A stretch of 64,000 nt of DNA from Rhodococcus sp. IEGM 1381 (GCF_030056795.1 NZ_JASHKQ010000003.1:1-64000), one strand, 5' to 3'; shown: positions 1 to 10,065, counted from the stretch's first letter. A program made the numbers and translations. The notes: a model not told the origin generated them from the sequence alone.

Positions 1-1090
1 CTTCGACCCGACGGCGCATCGCGCGCACTTCCGGCACGAAGTCCTCGCGCTGACTGGCCAGCCACACCATCGGGTTCACCGAGTCGACGTAATCGTTGCC
101 GAGTGCGATGTCACCGGTCATCGGCCGGGCCTTGAGCAAAGCCTGGAACTCCCAGGTCTTGGCCCACCGCTTGTAGTACGCCACATGCGAATCCAGTGTG
201 CGGACCAGTTCGCCCCGCTTACCCTCGGGACGCAGGGCTGCGTCGACCTCGAAGCAGGCCGAGGATCCGATGCGCATCATCTCACCCGCGATGCGGCTGG
301 CCTGCGCGTCGGCGGGTTCGGCAACGAACACGACATCGACGTCCGAGACGTAATTGAGTTCGCGGGCACCGCATTTGCCCATCGCGACGACGGCCAGGCG
401 CGTCGGACACGGGGTGTCAGGACAGACGGTGGCCACGGCGACCGCCAATGCTGCGGTGAGTGCGGCGTCGGCCATGTCCGACAGGTGCGATCCGACCACC
501 GTGTACGGCAGGACGGGTTCGTTCTCGACGGTCGCGGCGAGGTCGTATGCAGCCAGCGCCATGATCTGGTCGCGGTACTTCTTACGCAGTGCGATCACTG
601 CGGGCGGCCCGGTGATCGACGCCCGATACAGGTCGGGTGAGGCGTTGGGTCCGGTCTCGGGCTCGGCCCCGACAACCTCGAGGAGTTCGGCTACCAGTGT
701 CGCCTTGCTCGGGAGCTCGATCTTCGCCGAGACTCCGCTGGCCTGACCTTCCTTGGTCAGCAGCAGACGCCAGGTGCTGTCGTCGGCGACGAGGTGGTCT
801 GCAAGCGCACTCGACGCGCCGACCAGCCCGAGTAGGCGCCCGCGAAATCCTTTGTACGTGCGTAGCGCTGTGTCGAACTCCGACCAAGCGGCACCGAGCA
901 ACTCGTACATCCGTACCAGGGTGCGCAGCGCCAGGTCCGCATTGGGCGCACGAGAAAGCGACCACAGCAGTTCGAGGCTTTCTTCACCCGTCCAACCGAG
1001 GGTGCGCAAGTCGCCCGGAGCAGTTTCTTCGACGAGACCGAGACGGCCCGGCCCGGGAACGACGGATCTGGAAGTCGGAGGACGCACCAT
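1..1090 (-). CDS. glnE: GlnE, glutamine synthetase adenylyltransferase (partial, 3' end outside window)
   Basis: Bifunctional enzyme that attaches AMP to, and removes it from, the regulatory tyrosine of adenylylatable glutamine synthetase (family knowledge). About 363 N-terminal residues are visible; the frame is open to the window edge. It begins MVRPPTSRSVVPGPGRLG and carries the nucleotidyltransferase signature GARELNYVSDVDVVF near residue 240, with the paired aspartates of the active site. The ATG at 1090 is preceded by GAGGTGG about 7 bases upstream. It lies downstream of glnA2 on the same strand, the arrangement seen in mycobacteria. The second, deadenylylating domain cannot be judged here. 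Confidence 0.93.
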   Translation of the reverse strand, partial: MVRPPTSRSVVPGPGRLGLVEETAPGDLRTLGWTGEESLELLWSLSRAPNADLALRTLVRMYELLGAAWSEFDTALRTYKGFRGRLLGLVGASSALADHLVADDSTWRLLLTKEGQASGVSAKIELPSKATLVAELLEVVGAEPETGPNASPDLYRASITGPPAVIALRKKYRDQIMALAAYDLAATVENEPVLPYTVVGSHLSDMADAALTAALAVAVATVCPDTPCPTRLAVVAMGKCGARELNYVSDVDVVFVAEPADAQASRIAGEMMRIGSSACFEVDAALRPEGKRGELVRTLDSHVAYYKRWAKTWEFQALLKARPMTGDIALGNDYVDSVNPMVWLASQREDFVPEVRAMRRRVE

Positions 1091-1216
1091 CTACAGTCCA
1101 CCTCGGCGTGCCACAGTTTTACCCCGTCGTCGGTAATGCGACGCGAGGGTGCCCACGCCGGCATCGGAACTACATTCTCGATCGACTAGAACGTAGCTCA
1201 TGACCACGCTGGGTTG

Positions 1217-2557
1217 TTAAAGACCCAGGTAGGCCCTGAGCTCGTACGGCGTGACGTGGCTGCGGTATTCCTCCCACTCACGACGCTTGTTGCGCAGGAA
1301 GAAGTCGAACACGTGCTCGCCCAGCGCTTCTGCGACCAGCTCGGACCCTTCCATCGCGTTCAGCGCCTGATCGAGATTGCCCGGCAGTTCCTTGTACCCC
1401 ATGGCGCGACGCTCGGCCGAGGTCAGTGCCCACACGTCTTCCTCGGCCTCGGGCGGCAGGGTGTAGCCCTTCTCGATTCCGCGAAGACCGGCCGCGAGGA
1501 GTACCGCGAACGCCAGGTACGGGTTGCAGGCCGAATCTGGGCTGCGAATCTCGACGCGACGCGACGAGGCCTTGTTCGGGGTGTACATCGGCACGCGGAT
1601 CAAGGCCGAGCGGTTCGCGGGTCCCCAGGACGCCGCTGTCGGTGCCTCGCCGCCGCGCACCAGCCGCTTGTAGGAGTTGACCCACTGGTTGGTCACCGCA
1701 CTGATCTCGTTGGCGTGCTCGAGAATGCCGGCGATGAAGGACTTGCCGGTCTCCGACAGCTGCATCGGATCGTCGGGGTTGTGGAACGCGTTGGCGTCGC
1801 CCTCGAACAGGCTCATATGCGTGTGCATCGCCGAGCCGGCCTGATCGCTGAACGGCTTGGGCATGAACGTCGCGCGCACACCCTCTTCGATGGCGACCTC
1901 TTTGACCACATAGCGGAAGGTCATGATGTTGTCGGCCATCGACAGGGCGTCGGCGTACCGCAGGTCGATCTCCTGCTGTCCTGGTGCGGCCTCGTGGTGG
2001 CTGAACTCCACCGAGATTCCCATCGATTCGAGCGCGTCGATGGCGTGCCTGCGGAAGTTCGGGGCCGAATCGTGCACGGCCTGGTCGAAGTAGCCGCCGT
2101 TGTCGGCAGGGGTCGGCGGTGAGCCGTCCTGCGGGGCATCTTTGAGCAGAAAGAACTCGATCTCGGGGTGCACGTAGCAACTGAATCCGAGGTCTGCGGC
2201 TTTGCTCAGCTGGCGGCGCAGCACGTGGCGAGAGTCGGCCCAGGACGGCGAGCCGTCGGGCATGGCGATGTCGCAGAACATCCGTGCCGAGTGCTGGTGG
2301 CCCTTGCTGGTGGACCACGGCAGGATCTGGAACGTCGACGGATCCGGCTTGGCGACGGTGTCGGCCTCGGATACGCGGGCGAACCCTTCGATGGCGCTAC
2401 CGTCGAAGCCGATCCCCTCGTCGAATGCCCCTTCGAGCTCGGCGGGGGCGATGGCCACCGATTTCAGGTACCCGAGGACGTCGGTGAACCAGAGGCGGAC
2501 GAAACGAATGTCGCGTTCCTCGAGAGTCCGGAGCACGAATTCCTTTTGACGATCCAT
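1217..2557 (-). CDS. glnA2: Type I glutamine synthetase, GlnA2 class
   Basis: Glutamate-ammonia ligase family, 446 residues from MDRQKEFVLRTLEERD. Visible signatures include the N-terminal GFDGSAIEGFARV, the metal/ATP-site strands VHPEIEFFLL and GSAMHTHMSLF, and the C-terminal RRVEIRSPDSACNPY. A longer reading with six extra residues (MLSLAF) exists, but the shorter start aligns with mycobacterial GlnA2. I see no clear NLYDLPPE-type adenylylation tyrosine near the C-terminus, so it is probably not a target of the neighbouring GlnE, as is usual for GlnA2-type enzymes. M. tuberculosis GlnA2 is not the main nitrogen-assimilating enzyme; the physiological role here is inferred only by homology. 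Confidence 0.93.
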   Translation of the reverse strand: MDRQKEFVLRTLEERDIRFVRLWFTDVLGYLKSVAIAPAELEGAFDEGIGFDGSAIEGFARVSEADTVAKPDPSTFQILPWSTSKGHQHSARMFCDIAMPDGSPSWADSRHVLRRQLSKAADLGFSCYVHPEIEFFLLKDAPQDGSPPTPADNGGYFDQAVHDSAPNFRRHAIDALESMGISVEFSHHEAAPGQQEIDLRYADALSMADNIMTFRYVVKEVAIEEGVRATFMPKPFSDQAGSAMHTHMSLFEGDANAFHNPDDPMQLSETGKSFIAGILEHANEISAVTNQWVNSYKRLVRGGEAPTAASWGPANRSALIRVPMYTPNKASSRRVEIRSPDSACNPYLAFAVLLAAGLRGIEKGYTLPPEAEEDVWALTSAERRAMGYKELPGNLDQALNAMEGSELVAEALGEHVFDFFLRNKRREWEEYRSHVTPYELRAYLGL

Positions 2558-2580
2558 GAACGCGAGACTAAGCAAACGGA

Positions 2581-2596
2581 GTTAAATCTGTGTTAC
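2581..2596 (-). promoter_or_regulatory. Possible GlnR-type half operator upstream of glnA2
   Basis: On the minus strand the sequence reads GTAAC-N6-TTAAC, 24 bases before the glnA2 start. Actinobacterial GlnR boxes have the form gTnAC-N6-GaAAC, so the first element fits and the second fits partly. No second a/b pair follows. This is a weak candidate resting on pattern only. Confidence 0.25.
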
Positions 2597-2659
2597 ATCG
2601 TGAATTCGGTCTCACTTCGTGAAACTCTCTGCCCACATCGCGGCTGGTGAGGTAGCGGG

Positions 2660-4228
2660 TCAGCAGCGCAATTCGTCGCCCGGCGGGACCAGATCGACGA
2701 GGTAATTCACCAGCGGATCGTCGATGCAACCCACGCCCGAGAACGCCACCGTGTGCTGGGTGCCGTCGTAGGTCACGAGGTCGCCTCGCAATTGCGCAGC
2801 CAGTTCCACTCCGGCCTGATACGGAGTGGCCGGATCGTTGGTCGTCGACACCACCACCAGCGTCGGCAGCCCCTCGGCATCGACGATGTGCGGGTCGCTC
2901 GTATTCGGCACCGGCCAGAACGCGCACAGGTCGAGCGGCGCGTCGCCCGTGGCTCGGCCGTCGTCCAGATAAGGCGCGGCGGCGCGGAACCTGGCATCGG
3001 CCTCGTCGGCCGCTACTCGATCCGTGGTCGGCGGTCCGTCCACACATCGGACGGCATTGAACGCATCGTCGATGTTGGTGTAGCTACCGTCCTCCAGCCG
3101 CCCGGAGTAGGTGTCGGCCAGACGGAGGAGGGTGTCGCCCCGACCGTCGCGTAGTTCGTTCAATCCCGCCCGCAGCAACCGCCACAGCTGCTGCGAGTAC
3201 AGAGCCTGCTGAGCCCCGGTGATCGCGTCGTCGTAACTGAGGCCACGTGGATCGGTCGTCTCGGCGGGCCGGTCGATCAGTGGGTCGACCAAGGATCGGA
3301 ACTGTGCGACAGCTCGAGCCGGATCGGTTCCGAGCGGGCAGGTGTCGGTCTGTGCGCAGTCGGCGGCGAACTGATCGAACGCGGTCTGAAACGCCGCGCC
3401 CTGGGCGACTGCCTCATCGACGGGTGACTGATCGGGGACGAGTGCACCGTCTAGCACCATCGCCCGAACGTTCGACGGGAATTCCTCGGCGTACGCGGTG
3501 CCGATGCGGGTGCCGTAGGAGTACCCGACGTAGGTCAGCTTCTCGTCGCCCAGAACTGCCCGGATGACGTCCATGTCGCGCACCACTTCCCTGGTGCCGA
3601 CGTGCTCGAGCACATCTGCGCCGGTCCGGTCGACGCACTGGGCGGCATAGTCCCGATGCTCCGCCTCGGTGGCCGCGATGCCCTCCGGGCTGACATCGAC
3701 GTCCGGCTCGCGGCGTTCCTGGTCGACCTCCTCGGGCGTCAGACAGCGCACCTCTGGTTCGGAGGCCCCGATCCCGCGTGGATCGAACCCGATGCGATCG
3801 AAGCGGTCGGCGATGGCGGTGCCATCGGCCTGCGTGGCCAGATACAAACCCGAAGAGCCGGGTCCGCCGGGGTTCATCAGGATCGATCCGATCTTCTCGC
3901 CTGCCGCCCGGGTCCGGGATATGGCGACCTGGATGGTCGTGCCGGTGGGATCGGCGTAGTCGAGCGGCACGGTGACCATCGCGCACTCGACGGAGTCCCC
4001 CAGTTCGCTGCCGTCGGTGTTGTACCGATCGCAGGACTCCCACTGGAGCGTCTGGTTGTAGAACGCCTCGAGACGAGCGGGGACCGGACCGGCAACCGAT
4101 GCCGACGACGATGCCTCGGAACCAGCGGAGGTCTCCGGTGCGGCAGTGGGCTCGGGGCCGGAACAGCCTGCGAGCAACACGGCAACTGCGGACAGCGCCA
4201 CGGCCGTGCTCCTGGTGCGCGTTCTCAT
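2660..4228 (-). CDS. Exported lipoprotein alpha/beta hydrolase, Hip1/CaeA-like serine protease
   Basis: Predicted 522-residue exported serine hydrolase. The start MRTRTRSTAVALSAVAVLLAGC gives a lipoprotein signal peptide with lipobox LLAGC (Cys22); in-frame sequence upstream is rejected because the signal peptide would be buried. The alpha/beta-hydrolase body shows the oxyanion motif NPGGPGSSG near residue 119, the nucleophile elbow GYSYGT (Ser237) and a C-terminal TAP-like domain with an acidic TNDPATPY segment and a catalytic-type histidine in GTQHTV. Position next to glnA2/glnE matches M. tuberculosis Rv2223c/Rv2224c (Hip1/CaeA), an envelope protease/esterase. Divergent from nadE, with 81 bases between starts. 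Substrate unknown. Confidence 0.87.
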   Translation of the reverse strand: MRTRTRSTAVALSAVAVLLAGCSGPEPTAAPETSAGSEASSSASVAGPVPARLEAFYNQTLQWESCDRYNTDGSELGDSVECAMVTVPLDYADPTGTTIQVAISRTRAAGEKIGSILMNPGGPGSSGLYLATQADGTAIADRFDRIGFDPRGIGASEPEVRCLTPEEVDQERREPDVDVSPEGIAATEAEHRDYAAQCVDRTGADVLEHVGTREVVRDMDVIRAVLGDEKLTYVGYSYGTRIGTAYAEEFPSNVRAMVLDGALVPDQSPVDEAVAQGAAFQTAFDQFAADCAQTDTCPLGTDPARAVAQFRSLVDPLIDRPAETTDPRGLSYDDAITGAQQALYSQQLWRLLRAGLNELRDGRGDTLLRLADTYSGRLEDGSYTNIDDAFNAVRCVDGPPTTDRVAADEADARFRAAAPYLDDGRATGDAPLDLCAFWPVPNTSDPHIVDAEGLPTLVVVSTTNDPATPYQAGVELAAQLRGDLVTYDGTQHTVAFSGVGCIDDPLVNYLVDLVPPGDELRC

Positions 4229-4309
4229 GGCACGATCGTGCCAGGTCTTTCTGGCCACTCCATTCTCGCTGCCCGGCAGGGACGGCCGCCGAGCACTAGC
4301 GTCTATGCG

Positions 4310-6040
4310 GTGCAGGCCCTCCGACTCGCCCTGGCCCAGACGAACTCCGTCGTCGGCGATCTTGCGGCGAACTCCGCCGCAATCGTCGAGTGGACGGTCC
4401 GTGCCGCTCACGACGGAGCCAACGTGGTGGTGTTTCCCGAGATGGCTCTGACGGGATACCCGGTCGAAGATCTGGCCCTTCGGCCGTCATTCGCCGCCGC
4501 ATCCGCCCGAGCCCTGACCGAATTGGCCGCTGCGCTCGATGCCGCCGGATGCGGCGACCGCATCGTGGTGGTGGGTTACCTCGATCGCGATGCCGAGGGC
4601 TCGCGAAACAGCGCCGCGGTGATCGTCGACGGACGGGTGACAACTCGCTACGACAAGCACTCCCTTCCCACGTACCGAGTGTTCGACGAGGCCCGCTATT
4701 TCGCTCCCGGATCGCGCTTGAGCATCGTCGAGGTGAACGAGGTCAGGCTCGGAGTTGTTGTCTGCGAAGACATCTGGCAGTCAGGCGGATCGGTAGCGGC
4801 CTACGGGGCAGCAGGTGTCGACATGTTGCTCTGCCTCAACGCCAGCCCCTTCGAGCAGGGCAAGAACGAGGTACGGCACTCCATCGCCGCGCGCCGGGCC
4901 ACCGAGATCGGCGTCCCGATCGCCTACGTGAATGTGGTCGGCGGTCAGGACGAGCTGGTGTTCGACGGGGCGAGCTTCGTCATCGGCCCCGACGGTTCCA
5001 CCTGGGGACGCTCTCCGCAATTCGTCGAGCATCTGCTCATAGTCGACGTGGACGCGCCCACCGATCCGCGTCCGAACGCCGAGGCGGTACCCGGTTGGAG
5101 CATCGATCGGGTACCTCTGCCCGACGTCGCGATCACCGGCTGGCAGCGTGCCGAGCCGTTTATCTCCGACGTTGCTTGCGCAGAGGAACAGGTGTGGGGC
5201 GCTCTGGTGACCGGCTTGCGAGACTACGTGCACAAGAACGGCTTTCGTTCGGTGGCTTTGGGTCTGTCGGGTGGTATCGACTCGGCGGTGGTTGCGGCCA
5301 TTGCCGTCGACGCCCTCGGTAGCGATGCAGTGCACGCCGTGGCGATGCCGTCGACGTACTCCTCGGGCCACTCCCGCACCGATGCAGAAGATCTTGCGTC
5401 GCGCACCGGCATCCACTTCCGCGTCGAGCCCATTGCCGACATGGTCGCCTGCTTCGTCGACCAGCTGCACCTGACCGGCCTGGCCGAGGAGAACATTCAA
5501 GCGCGCTGCCGCGGCATGGCGCTGATGGCACTGTCGAACACATTCGGCCATCTGGTTCTGGCCACCGGCAACAAATCCGAACTGGCCGTTGGCTATTCGA
5601 CCATCTACGGTGATGCAGTCGGCGGCTTCGCGCCGATCAAGGACGTGCCGAAATCGCTCGTGTGGGAGTTGGCGCGGTGGCGAAACAAGTCCGCTGCCGA
5701 GCGCGGAGACATTCCTCCTATCCCCGAGTCCAGCATCGACAAGCCGCCGTCCGCCGAGCTCAGGCCGGGACAGCTCGACACCGACTCGTTGCCCGACTAC
5801 GACGAACTCGACGCGATCCTGTTCAGGTACGTCGACAACGATCAGGGGTACGACGACATCGTCGCGGCCGGATTCGACGCGGTGGTGGTCGCGGACATTC
5901 TTCGCAAGGTCGATGCGTCGGAGTACAAGCGGCGTCAGTATCCGATCGGCAGCAAGGTCACCTCTCGTGCCTTCGGACGCGACCGCCGGATGCCGATCAC
6001 CAACGGGTGGCGGGACTACGCGGCACCCGATCCAATGTGA
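4310..6040 (+). CDS. nadE: Glutamine-dependent NAD+ synthetase
   Basis: Converts deamido-NAD+ to NAD+ using glutamine-derived ammonia and ATP, the last step of NAD biosynthesis. The 576-residue frame starts at GTG 4310 ([18 protein letters not shown]). N-terminal nitrilase-type glutaminase domain: catalytic Glu in [12 protein letters not shown], Lys in [10 protein letters not shown] and Cys in [12 protein letters not shown]-terminal synthetase domain: ATP-pyrophosphatase loop [14 protein letters not shown] and the [17 protein letters not shown] segment. It is about 100 residues shorter than M. tuberculosis NadE, so it belongs to the shorter glutamine-dependent class. Followed at 118 bases by panB on the same strand. 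Confidence 0.93.
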   Translation: MQALRLALAQTNSVVGDLAANSAAIVEWTVRAAHDGANVVVFPEMALTGYPVEDLALRPSFAAASARALTELAAALDAAGCGDRIVVVGYLDRDAEGSRNSAAVIVDGRVTTRYDKHSLPTYRVFDEARYFAPGSRLSIVEVNEVRLGVVVCEDIWQSGGSVAAYGAAGVDMLLCLNASPFEQGKNEVRHSIAARRATEIGVPIAYVNVVGGQDELVFDGASFVIGPDGSTWGRSPQFVEHLLIVDVDAPTDPRPNAEAVPGWSIDRVPLPDVAITGWQRAEPFISDVACAEEQVWGALVTGLRDYVHKNGFRSVALGLSGGIDSAVVAAIAVDALGSDAVHAVAMPSTYSSGHSRTDAEDLASRTGIHFRVEPIADMVACFVDQLHLTGLAEENIQARCRGMALMALSNTFGHLVLATGNKSELAVGYSTIYGDAVGGFAPIKDVPKSLVWELARWRNKSAAERGDIPPIPESSIDKPPSAELRPGQLDTDSLPDYDELDAILFRYVDNDQGYDDIVAAGFDAVVVADILRKVDASEYKRRQYPIGSKVTSRAFGRDRRMPITNGWRDYAAPDPM

Positions 6041-6053
6041 CGAATTGCACTGT

Positions 6054-6067
6054 CCGGAGCGCTCCGG
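6054..6067. repeat. 14-bp perfect palindrome between nadE and panB
   Basis: CCGGAGCGCTCCGG, self-complementary with no loop, 14 bases after the nadE stop and about 90 bases before panB. Without a loop or T-run it is a poor terminator; it could be a protein-binding site or chance in GC-rich DNA. Confidence 0.4.
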
Positions 6068-6158
6068 CAGGTCGTGCGCGGTGGCAGACTCACCGATGTC
6101 ATCACACCCCATCCCGGGGACCCGCCGAGCGGGCCTCGAGGACCAGAAAGGGACAAAG

Positions 6159-7010
6159 ATGTCCGAAACTGCTGTGTACGGCGGCTCTTCTCAGGAAGTA
6201 CCTCCCACCGGTTTGACCCGTAAGACCCGCACCCACCACCTGCTGCAGATGAAGGCAGAGGGCGAGCGCTGGGGAATGCTCACCGCATACGACTACTCCA
6301 GTGCGCGCATTTTCGAGGAAGCCGGAGTTCCGGTGCTCCTCGTCGGCGATTCCGCCGCGAACGTCGTCTACGGCTACGACACCACCGTGCCGATCACGGT
6401 CGACGAACTCCTTCCGCTGGTCCGCGGAGTGGTGCGCGGTGCGCCGCACGCCCTCGTTGTCGCCGACCTGCCCTTCGGCACCTACGAGGCCTCGCCGCAA
6501 CAGGCTCTCGAGACAGCGGTGCGGTTCATGAAGGAAGGTCTCGCAGGCGCGGTCAAGCTCGAAGGCGGCGAGCGCGTCGCCGGCCAGATCGCCGCCATCA
6601 CCGCCGCAGGCATTCCGGTGATGGCCCACGTTGGCTTCACCCCGCAGAGTGTCAACACCCTCGGCGGCTTCCGGGTGCAGGGCCGCGGCGACGCGTCCGA
6701 GCAGCTGGTGGCCGACGCCATCGCGGTTCAGGAGGCCGGTGCGTTCGCCGTCGTCATGGAGATGGTTCCCGCCGACATCGCCGGTCAGGTCACGCGCAAG
6801 CTGACGATTCCGACGGTCGGCATCGGCGCGGGCAACGAATGCGACGCCCAGGTCCTGGTGTGGCAGGACATGGCCGGATACACCAACGGCAAGACCGCGA
6901 AGTTCGTCAAGAAGTTCGCCGACGTCGGCGATTCACTGCGCACTGCGGCAACAGATTACCTTGCCGAGGTTCGCTCGGGCGTGTTCCCCGGACCCGAACA
7001 CAGCTACTGA
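6159..7010 (+). CDS. panB: 3-methyl-2-oxobutanoate hydroxymethyltransferase
   Basis: First committed step of pantothenate synthesis: transfers a hydroxymethyl group from methylenetetrahydrofolate to 2-oxoisovalerate, giving ketopantoate. 283 residues. Family signatures are clear: [73 protein letters not shown] and [18 protein letters not shown]. The start ATG at 6159 has AGAAAGGGA at 6145-6153; longer in-frame upstream sequence is not coding-like. The position after the Hip1/glnA2/glnE group matches Rv2225 in M. tuberculosis. No panC or panD is in the window. Confidence 0.96.
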   Translation: MSETAVYGGSSQEVPPTGLTRKTRTHHLLQMKAEGERWGMLTAYDYSSARIFEEAGVPVLLVGDSAANVVYGYDTTVPITVDELLPLVRGVVRGAPHALVVADLPFGTYEASPQQALETAVRFMKEGLAGAVKLEGGERVAGQIAAITAAGIPVMAHVGFTPQSVNTLGGFRVQGRGDASEQLVADAIAVQEAGAFAVVMEMVPADIAGQVTRKLTIPTVGIGAGNECDAQVLVWQDMAGYTNGKTAKFVKKFADVGDSLRTAATDYLAEVRSGVFPGPEHSY

Positions 7011-7052
7011 TCGTCCTCGCCTCGTCCAGGTTCGGGTGGCACACTCGGGGCC

Positions 7053-7502
7053 ATGACAATCAGACGGGGATCGACGTCCATCGCAGGAAGAAGCGCAGTC
7101 GCACTGGTCGGTGCGGCTGCGCTTCTCGCTGTAGTTGGAGCGTGCAGCACGGGTACGAACAACACCGGTTCGTCGTCCACCACCACGACTATCGCACCGA
7201 CGACCACGGTCACCGCGCCGCCCGCGAACGCAGTGATCACCGACGCCCAGAAGCAACAGTTGTGCACCGATCTCGAGGCGCAGCTGTCCAACTGGCGCGT
7301 TCAGGGTCCCACCCTCGGCCGCGGCGGGTTGAACATTCTGGTGCAGACCTGGGCGGCACAGAGCGGCGTCATCAACCTGCAGGTGGTGCAGAACCGGGCG
7401 ATCGTCGACGACGTCACGAAGGAAACGTGTTCGGACGTTCGAGACGAGGCCATCCGCTCGCTCGACATTCCGGACCTGGCTTCGGGTCTGGTGGGTTTCT
7501 AG
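7053..7502 (+). CDS. Small secreted lipoprotein of unknown function
   Basis: 149 residues. An N-terminal positively charged and hydrophobic stretch ends in LLAVVGAC, a plausible lipobox with the cysteine near residue 31, followed by a Ser/Thr-rich linker typical of surface lipoproteins. The mature part (about residues 60-149) contains two cysteines (in QQLCTDL and KETCSDV) that could form a disulfide. No enzyme motif is recognised. It ends one base before the start of the prolyl aminopeptidase gene, so the two are probably co-transcribed. Confidence 0.75.
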   Translation: MTIRRGSTSIAGRSAVALVGAAALLAVVGACSTGTNNTGSSSTTTTIAPTTTVTAPPANAVITDAQKQQLCTDLEAQLSNWRVQGPTLGRGGLNILVQTWAAQSGVINLQVVQNRAIVDDVTKETCSDVRDEAIRSLDIPDLASGLVGF

Positions 7503-7503
7503 G

Positions 7504-8460
7504 ATGCGGACTCTGTACCCCGAGATCGAGCCGGTCCAGACCGGGCACCTCGACGTCGGTGACGGGCAACAGGTCTATTGGGAGGTCTCCGGAAACCCGG
7601 ATGGAGCGCCGGTGGTGTTCGTGCACGGTGGCCCGGGCGGTGCCACCAATCCGTTGCAGCGGCGCTACTTCGACCCGCAGGCCTATCGGATCGTGTTGTT
7701 CGATCAGCGGGGCTGCGGGCAGTCGACCCCACACATTGCCGACGGCGGCGACCTGTCGGTCAACACCACCGATCGGTTGATCTCGGACATGGAGAAGCTC
7801 CGCCAGCACCTGGATATCGACACGTGGTTGGTGTTCGGCGGTTCGTGGGGCTCGACGCTGTCACTGGCCTATGCCCAGTCGCATCGCGATCGTGTGCGCG
7901 GGCTGATTCTGCGAGGAATTTTTCTCGTACGGCCGTCGGAGGTCGACTGGTACTACGGGGGCGGTGCCGGCAACATCTTCCCCGATCTGTGGGAGCAGTT
8001 TCTCGCGCCCATTCCGGAGGACGAACGCGACGGTAATCTCGTCGAGGCGTATCACCGGCAATTGGTGTCCGAGGACTACGAAGCCGCGACGCGAGCAGCG
8101 GTGGCGTGGTCGACCTGGGAGGCGGCAACGAGTTACCTGCTGCCGAAACCGGATGCAGTGCAGGACAACTCGGATCCGCGGTTCGCCCTTGCATTCGCCG
8201 GTATCGAAAACCATTACTTTCGCAACAACTGCTTTCTCGAAGAAAATCAACTGCTGCGCGACGCCCATCTGCTCGACGGTATTCCAGGCGTCATCGTGCA
8301 GGGCCGCTACGACGTCGTATGCCCGGCGACGAGTGCGTGGGCGCTGCACAAGGCCTGGCCCGGTGCGGATCTGGTGATCGTCGACGACGCAGGGCACTCT
8401 GCCGCAGAGCCGGGCATCGTGCACCACCTCGTCGAGGCGACCGACCGCTTCAGGCCGTGA
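7504..8460 (+). CDS. pip: Prolyl aminopeptidase (proline iminopeptidase)
   Basis: Cytoplasmic alpha/beta-hydrolase that removes N-terminal proline from peptides (S33 family). 318 residues. Seen: the oxyanion segment VFVHGGPGGATNP near residue 40, the DQRGCGQSTPH segment typical of this family, the nucleophile elbow GGSWGS (Ser114), and a C-terminal DDAGHSAAEPG segment with the catalytic histidine. Length and motifs fit the single-domain monomeric class. No signal peptide. Convergent with the RNB ribonuclease gene, overlapping it by 11 bases. Confidence 0.93.
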   Translation: MRTLYPEIEPVQTGHLDVGDGQQVYWEVSGNPDGAPVVFVHGGPGGATNPLQRRYFDPQAYRIVLFDQRGCGQSTPHIADGGDLSVNTTDRLISDMEKLRQHLDIDTWLVFGGSWGSTLSLAYAQSHRDRVRGLILRGIFLVRPSEVDWYYGGGAGNIFPDLWEQFLAPIPEDERDGNLVEAYHRQLVSEDYEAATRAAVAWSTWEAATSYLLPKPDAVQDNSDPRFALAFAGIENHYFRNNCFLEENQLLRDAHLLDGIPGVIVQGRYDVVCPATSAWALHKAWPGADLVIVDDAGHSAAEPGIVHHLVEATDRFRP

Positions 8461-9880
8461 CGGGCGAGTAGCCGAAAGCGATCTTGCGCGAGTCGGTGTC
8501 GGCCTGGGTCAGCCGGACCGCCACCGACTCCCCCGCAGGAGGTTCGCCGTCGCATTTGCCGATGACGATGGGATCCGACACAAGCACCTCGGCATCTCGC
8601 TTGCCCTCGGCACCGCGAAGTACGACCGCATCGAACGTCTCGCCCACTCGATCTTTCAGTACGTGTGCCTCGGTGAGGTCGACGCATGCACGGTCGACCT
8701 TCGACGCTGCAGAATCGGATCCGCGCATGATTGCAGGTAGCTCGGGTAAGGCCTGCGTCGCCCACTCGGGCACCGGCGATCCGGCCACGACCGCCAGGCA
8801 CACTTCTGTGGCGAAGCGATCCGACAGCCGACGCAGTGGCGCTGTCACATGGGCGTAGGGCGCGCCGATTCCCGAATGCTCGACCGATGCGTCACTGTCG
8901 ACAGTGTTTGCAGTGCGGTCGAACGCGAGGTAGTCCGCGCCGCGCAGCAAGCCGGTCGCCTGGCTCATCATCGCCAGTGTCGACGGTTTGTCGGCGGACA
9001 GGCCTGCCAGCACTGCTCCGGCGGACGCGCCTGCGGGCCAATCGATTCCGAGAGCAGCGGCGGTCCTCTTCAAGGTTTCGACGGCCTCGCCCGGAGCGGG
9101 TGGAAGAGTACGAACGATGCCTGTTCCGGCGTCGAGCATGATCCTGGCGGCGCACATTCCCGTCAGCAGCGACACCTCGGCGTTCCAACCGTCTACTGCC
9201 GTTCGGGGTTGCAGCACGATGCGCCAGCCCGCCCCGTCCGGCACCACTTCCTGCTCGGGCAGCGTGATGTCGATGGCTCCGCGGCGTCTGGCCGCGTTCG
9301 CCCGCTGCGATCCGAATTCCGACAAGGCGGCGATCGAGGGATGCGGAGTTCCCGCGTCGACGTCCGCTTGCACTCCGGCGTAATCGAGCCGGGCGACAGA
9401 TCGCACCAGCGCGCGGGTGACCGTCCATGCGGCCGCCTCGCCGACGTCGTCGAGTTCGATGGTCCACAGCGCGGCGCAACGAGTCTGCCCCTCCAGCAGG
9501 CTGCCCGAACCCTCCGACAGCTCTCGTGGATGCAACGGCACGGATCCGTCCGGGAGATAGAACGTCTGGCCGCGTCGACGGGTTTCGGCGTCGAGCGCTC
9601 CCCCGGGTATCACCAGTGCGCCCACGTCGGCTATCGCGTAGTGCACCACCAATCCGTTGGACGTCTTCTCGATGTGTACGGCTTGGTCGAGGTCCTTCGA
9701 GCCGGGTGGGTCGATGGTGACGAACGGAATGTCGGTGCGGTCGATTCTGCTGTCGGCGTGCAGATCTCGGGCTTGGACCGCCTCGCGCATCACATCTGCG
9801 TCGAATGTCTCGGATAGTGCGAACTCGGATCTGATGGCCGCGAAGTCGAAGCCAGGAGCCTTCAGCCGGGTGAGCAGCAC
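8450..9880 (-). CDS. RNB-domain 3'-5' exoribonuclease
   Basis: 476 residues from GTG 9880, which lies two bases after the stop of the upstream small gene. RNase II/R-type catalytic domain: the active-site segment TIDPPGSKDLDQAVHIE carries the metal-binding aspartates, followed by VVHYAIADVGALV, and a conserved YAHVTAPLRRLSDRF block further on. No N-terminal cold-shock domain and only a short C-terminal extension are visible, so it is the compact actinobacterial RNB form, not full RNase R. The predicted role is hydrolytic degradation of single-stranded RNA in the cytoplasm; the substrate is unknown. Confidence 0.87.
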   Translation of the reverse strand: MLLTRLKAPGFDFAAIRSEFALSETFDADVMREAVQARDLHADSRIDRTDIPFVTIDPPGSKDLDQAVHIEKTSNGLVVHYAIADVGALVIPGGALDAETRRRGQTFYLPDGSVPLHPRELSEGSGSLLEGQTRCAALWTIELDDVGEAAAWTVTRALVRSVARLDYAGVQADVDAGTPHPSIAALSEFGSQRANAARRRGAIDITLPEQEVVPDGAGWRIVLQPRTAVDGWNAEVSLLTGMCAARIMLDAGTGIVRTLPPAPGEAVETLKRTAAALGIDWPAGASAGAVLAGLSADKPSTLAMMSQATGLLRGADYLAFDRTANTVDSDASVEHSGIGAPYAHVTAPLRRLSDRFATEVCLAVVAGSPVPEWATQALPELPAIMRGSDSAASKVDRACVDLTEAHVLKDRVGETFDAVVLRGAEGKRDAEVLVSDPIVIGKCDGEPPAGESVAVRLTQADTDSRKIAFGYSPVTA

Positions 9881-9882
9881 CG

Positions 9883-10065
9883 TCAGTTGTTCCAGTCGTC
9901 GTCGGAATCGGCGGCCTTGTTGCGGGCCGCGGCGATCTTCAGTGCCTGCTCTGCGGTGGCCTTGTCCGGATACGGTCCCATGCGGTCGAGGGCGTTGGTC
10001 TGCTTGCCCTGTACGACCTGCTTGGTGGTGATGTCGTAGTACCAGGAGGTGTCGTCGTCGGTCAT
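9883..10065 (-). CDS. Small SPOR-like conserved protein
   Basis: 60 residues, MTDDDTSWYYDITTKQVV to DSDDDWNN. ATG at 10065. The core TSWYYDITTKQVVQG and MGPYPDKATAEQALKIA resembles a minimal SPOR-type fold of the kind annotated in other actinobacteria, where the tyrosine-proline segment precedes a helix. It is very acidic at its C-terminus and has no signal peptide. It sits between rnpB and the RNB ribonuclease on the same strand and is tightly coupled to the latter, which suggests an RNA-related context; that is inference only. Confidence 0.7.
   Translation of the reverse strand: MTDDDTSWYYDITTKQVVQGKQTNALDRMGPYPDKATAEQALKIAAARNKAADSDDDWNN

Noticed and set aside
3602..4309. 236 extra in-frame residues before the nadE start
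   Set aside because: Lies antisense to the Hip1-like gene and has no homology-like content; the GTG at 4310 fits NadE.
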